Below, one piece after another: positions 6,325 through 8,372 of a stretch of 8,372 bases of DNA. How positions within the stretch are numbered: position 1 is the stretch's first letter; the number at the start of each line of letters is the position of its first letter. This DNA comes from Acidobacteriota bacterium. GTDB taxonomy: Bacteria > Acidobacteriota > Terriglobia > Terriglobales > Acidobacteriaceae. The notes under the pieces were generated by a model. It had not been told where the DNA came from and did no database searches. It saw only the letters and a program-made list of their open reading frames with translations. The stretch spans positions 1-8,372 of the forward strand of contig JAKBAG010000135.1 in assembly GCA_021809235.1 (NCBI GenBank), in the 5' to 3' direction. The translations under genes were made by a program, and so were the position numbers.

Positions 6325-6328
6325 GGAG
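6325..6328 (+). promoter_or_regulatory. Shine-Dalgarno site of secA
   Basis: GGAG lies 9 nt before the TTG at 6338 and supports that codon as the start, since the next in-frame ATG (in KRMMPVV) would lose the conserved N-terminal helix. Confidence 0.6.
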
Positions 6329-6337
6329 AGCTACGCC

Positions 6338-8372
<2,035 letters not shown>

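Overview
The window looks like a chromosomal segment of a GC-rich Gram-negative bacterium. It is most like Acidobacteriota of the Terriglobia group (Acidobacterium, Terriglobus, Granulicella relatives). That is an inference from the combination of a Tat-exported glucose-fructose-oxidoreductase-like enzyme, an exported FecR protein with an aromatic C-terminal module, and housekeeping genes in this order; no single marker here fixes the genus.

Layout, left to right: the 5' part of a Tat-signal Gfo/Idh/MocA oxidoreductase (minus strand, runs off the left edge) with a near-consensus sigma70-type promoter; ruvC (plus), the Holliday-junction resolvase, followed by a tiny TGATG-overlapping ORF of doubtful status; an exported FecR-domain protein with a Trp/Tyr/Gly-rich module and a Gly/His/Met tail (plus); rsmA/ksgA (minus), convergent with the FecR gene and lacking any ATG/GTG/TTG start ahead of its SAM-binding motif; glgA, glycogen synthase (plus), divergent from rsmA; a lower-GC gene for an McrA-like HNH endonuclease (plus); and secA (plus), preprotein translocase ATPase, cut by the right edge.

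Most of the genes are single-gene housekeeping units rather than one pathway: recombination (ruvC), 16S rRNA methylation (rsmA), glycogen synthesis (glgA) and Sec secretion (secA). The envelope-related proteins are the FecR protein and the oxidoreductase, which appear exported by the Sec and Tat routes respectively. The HNH gene between glgA and secA is the accessory element: its base composition differs from its neighbours, its start is poorly defined, and its family is linked to restriction of modified DNA. No rRNA, tRNA, CRISPR array, transposase or clear intrinsic terminator was seen. No gap between genes exceeds 300 bases. The best candidates for a second look are the rsmA start, the HNH gene and the FecR protein; I see no clear multi-gene novel system.
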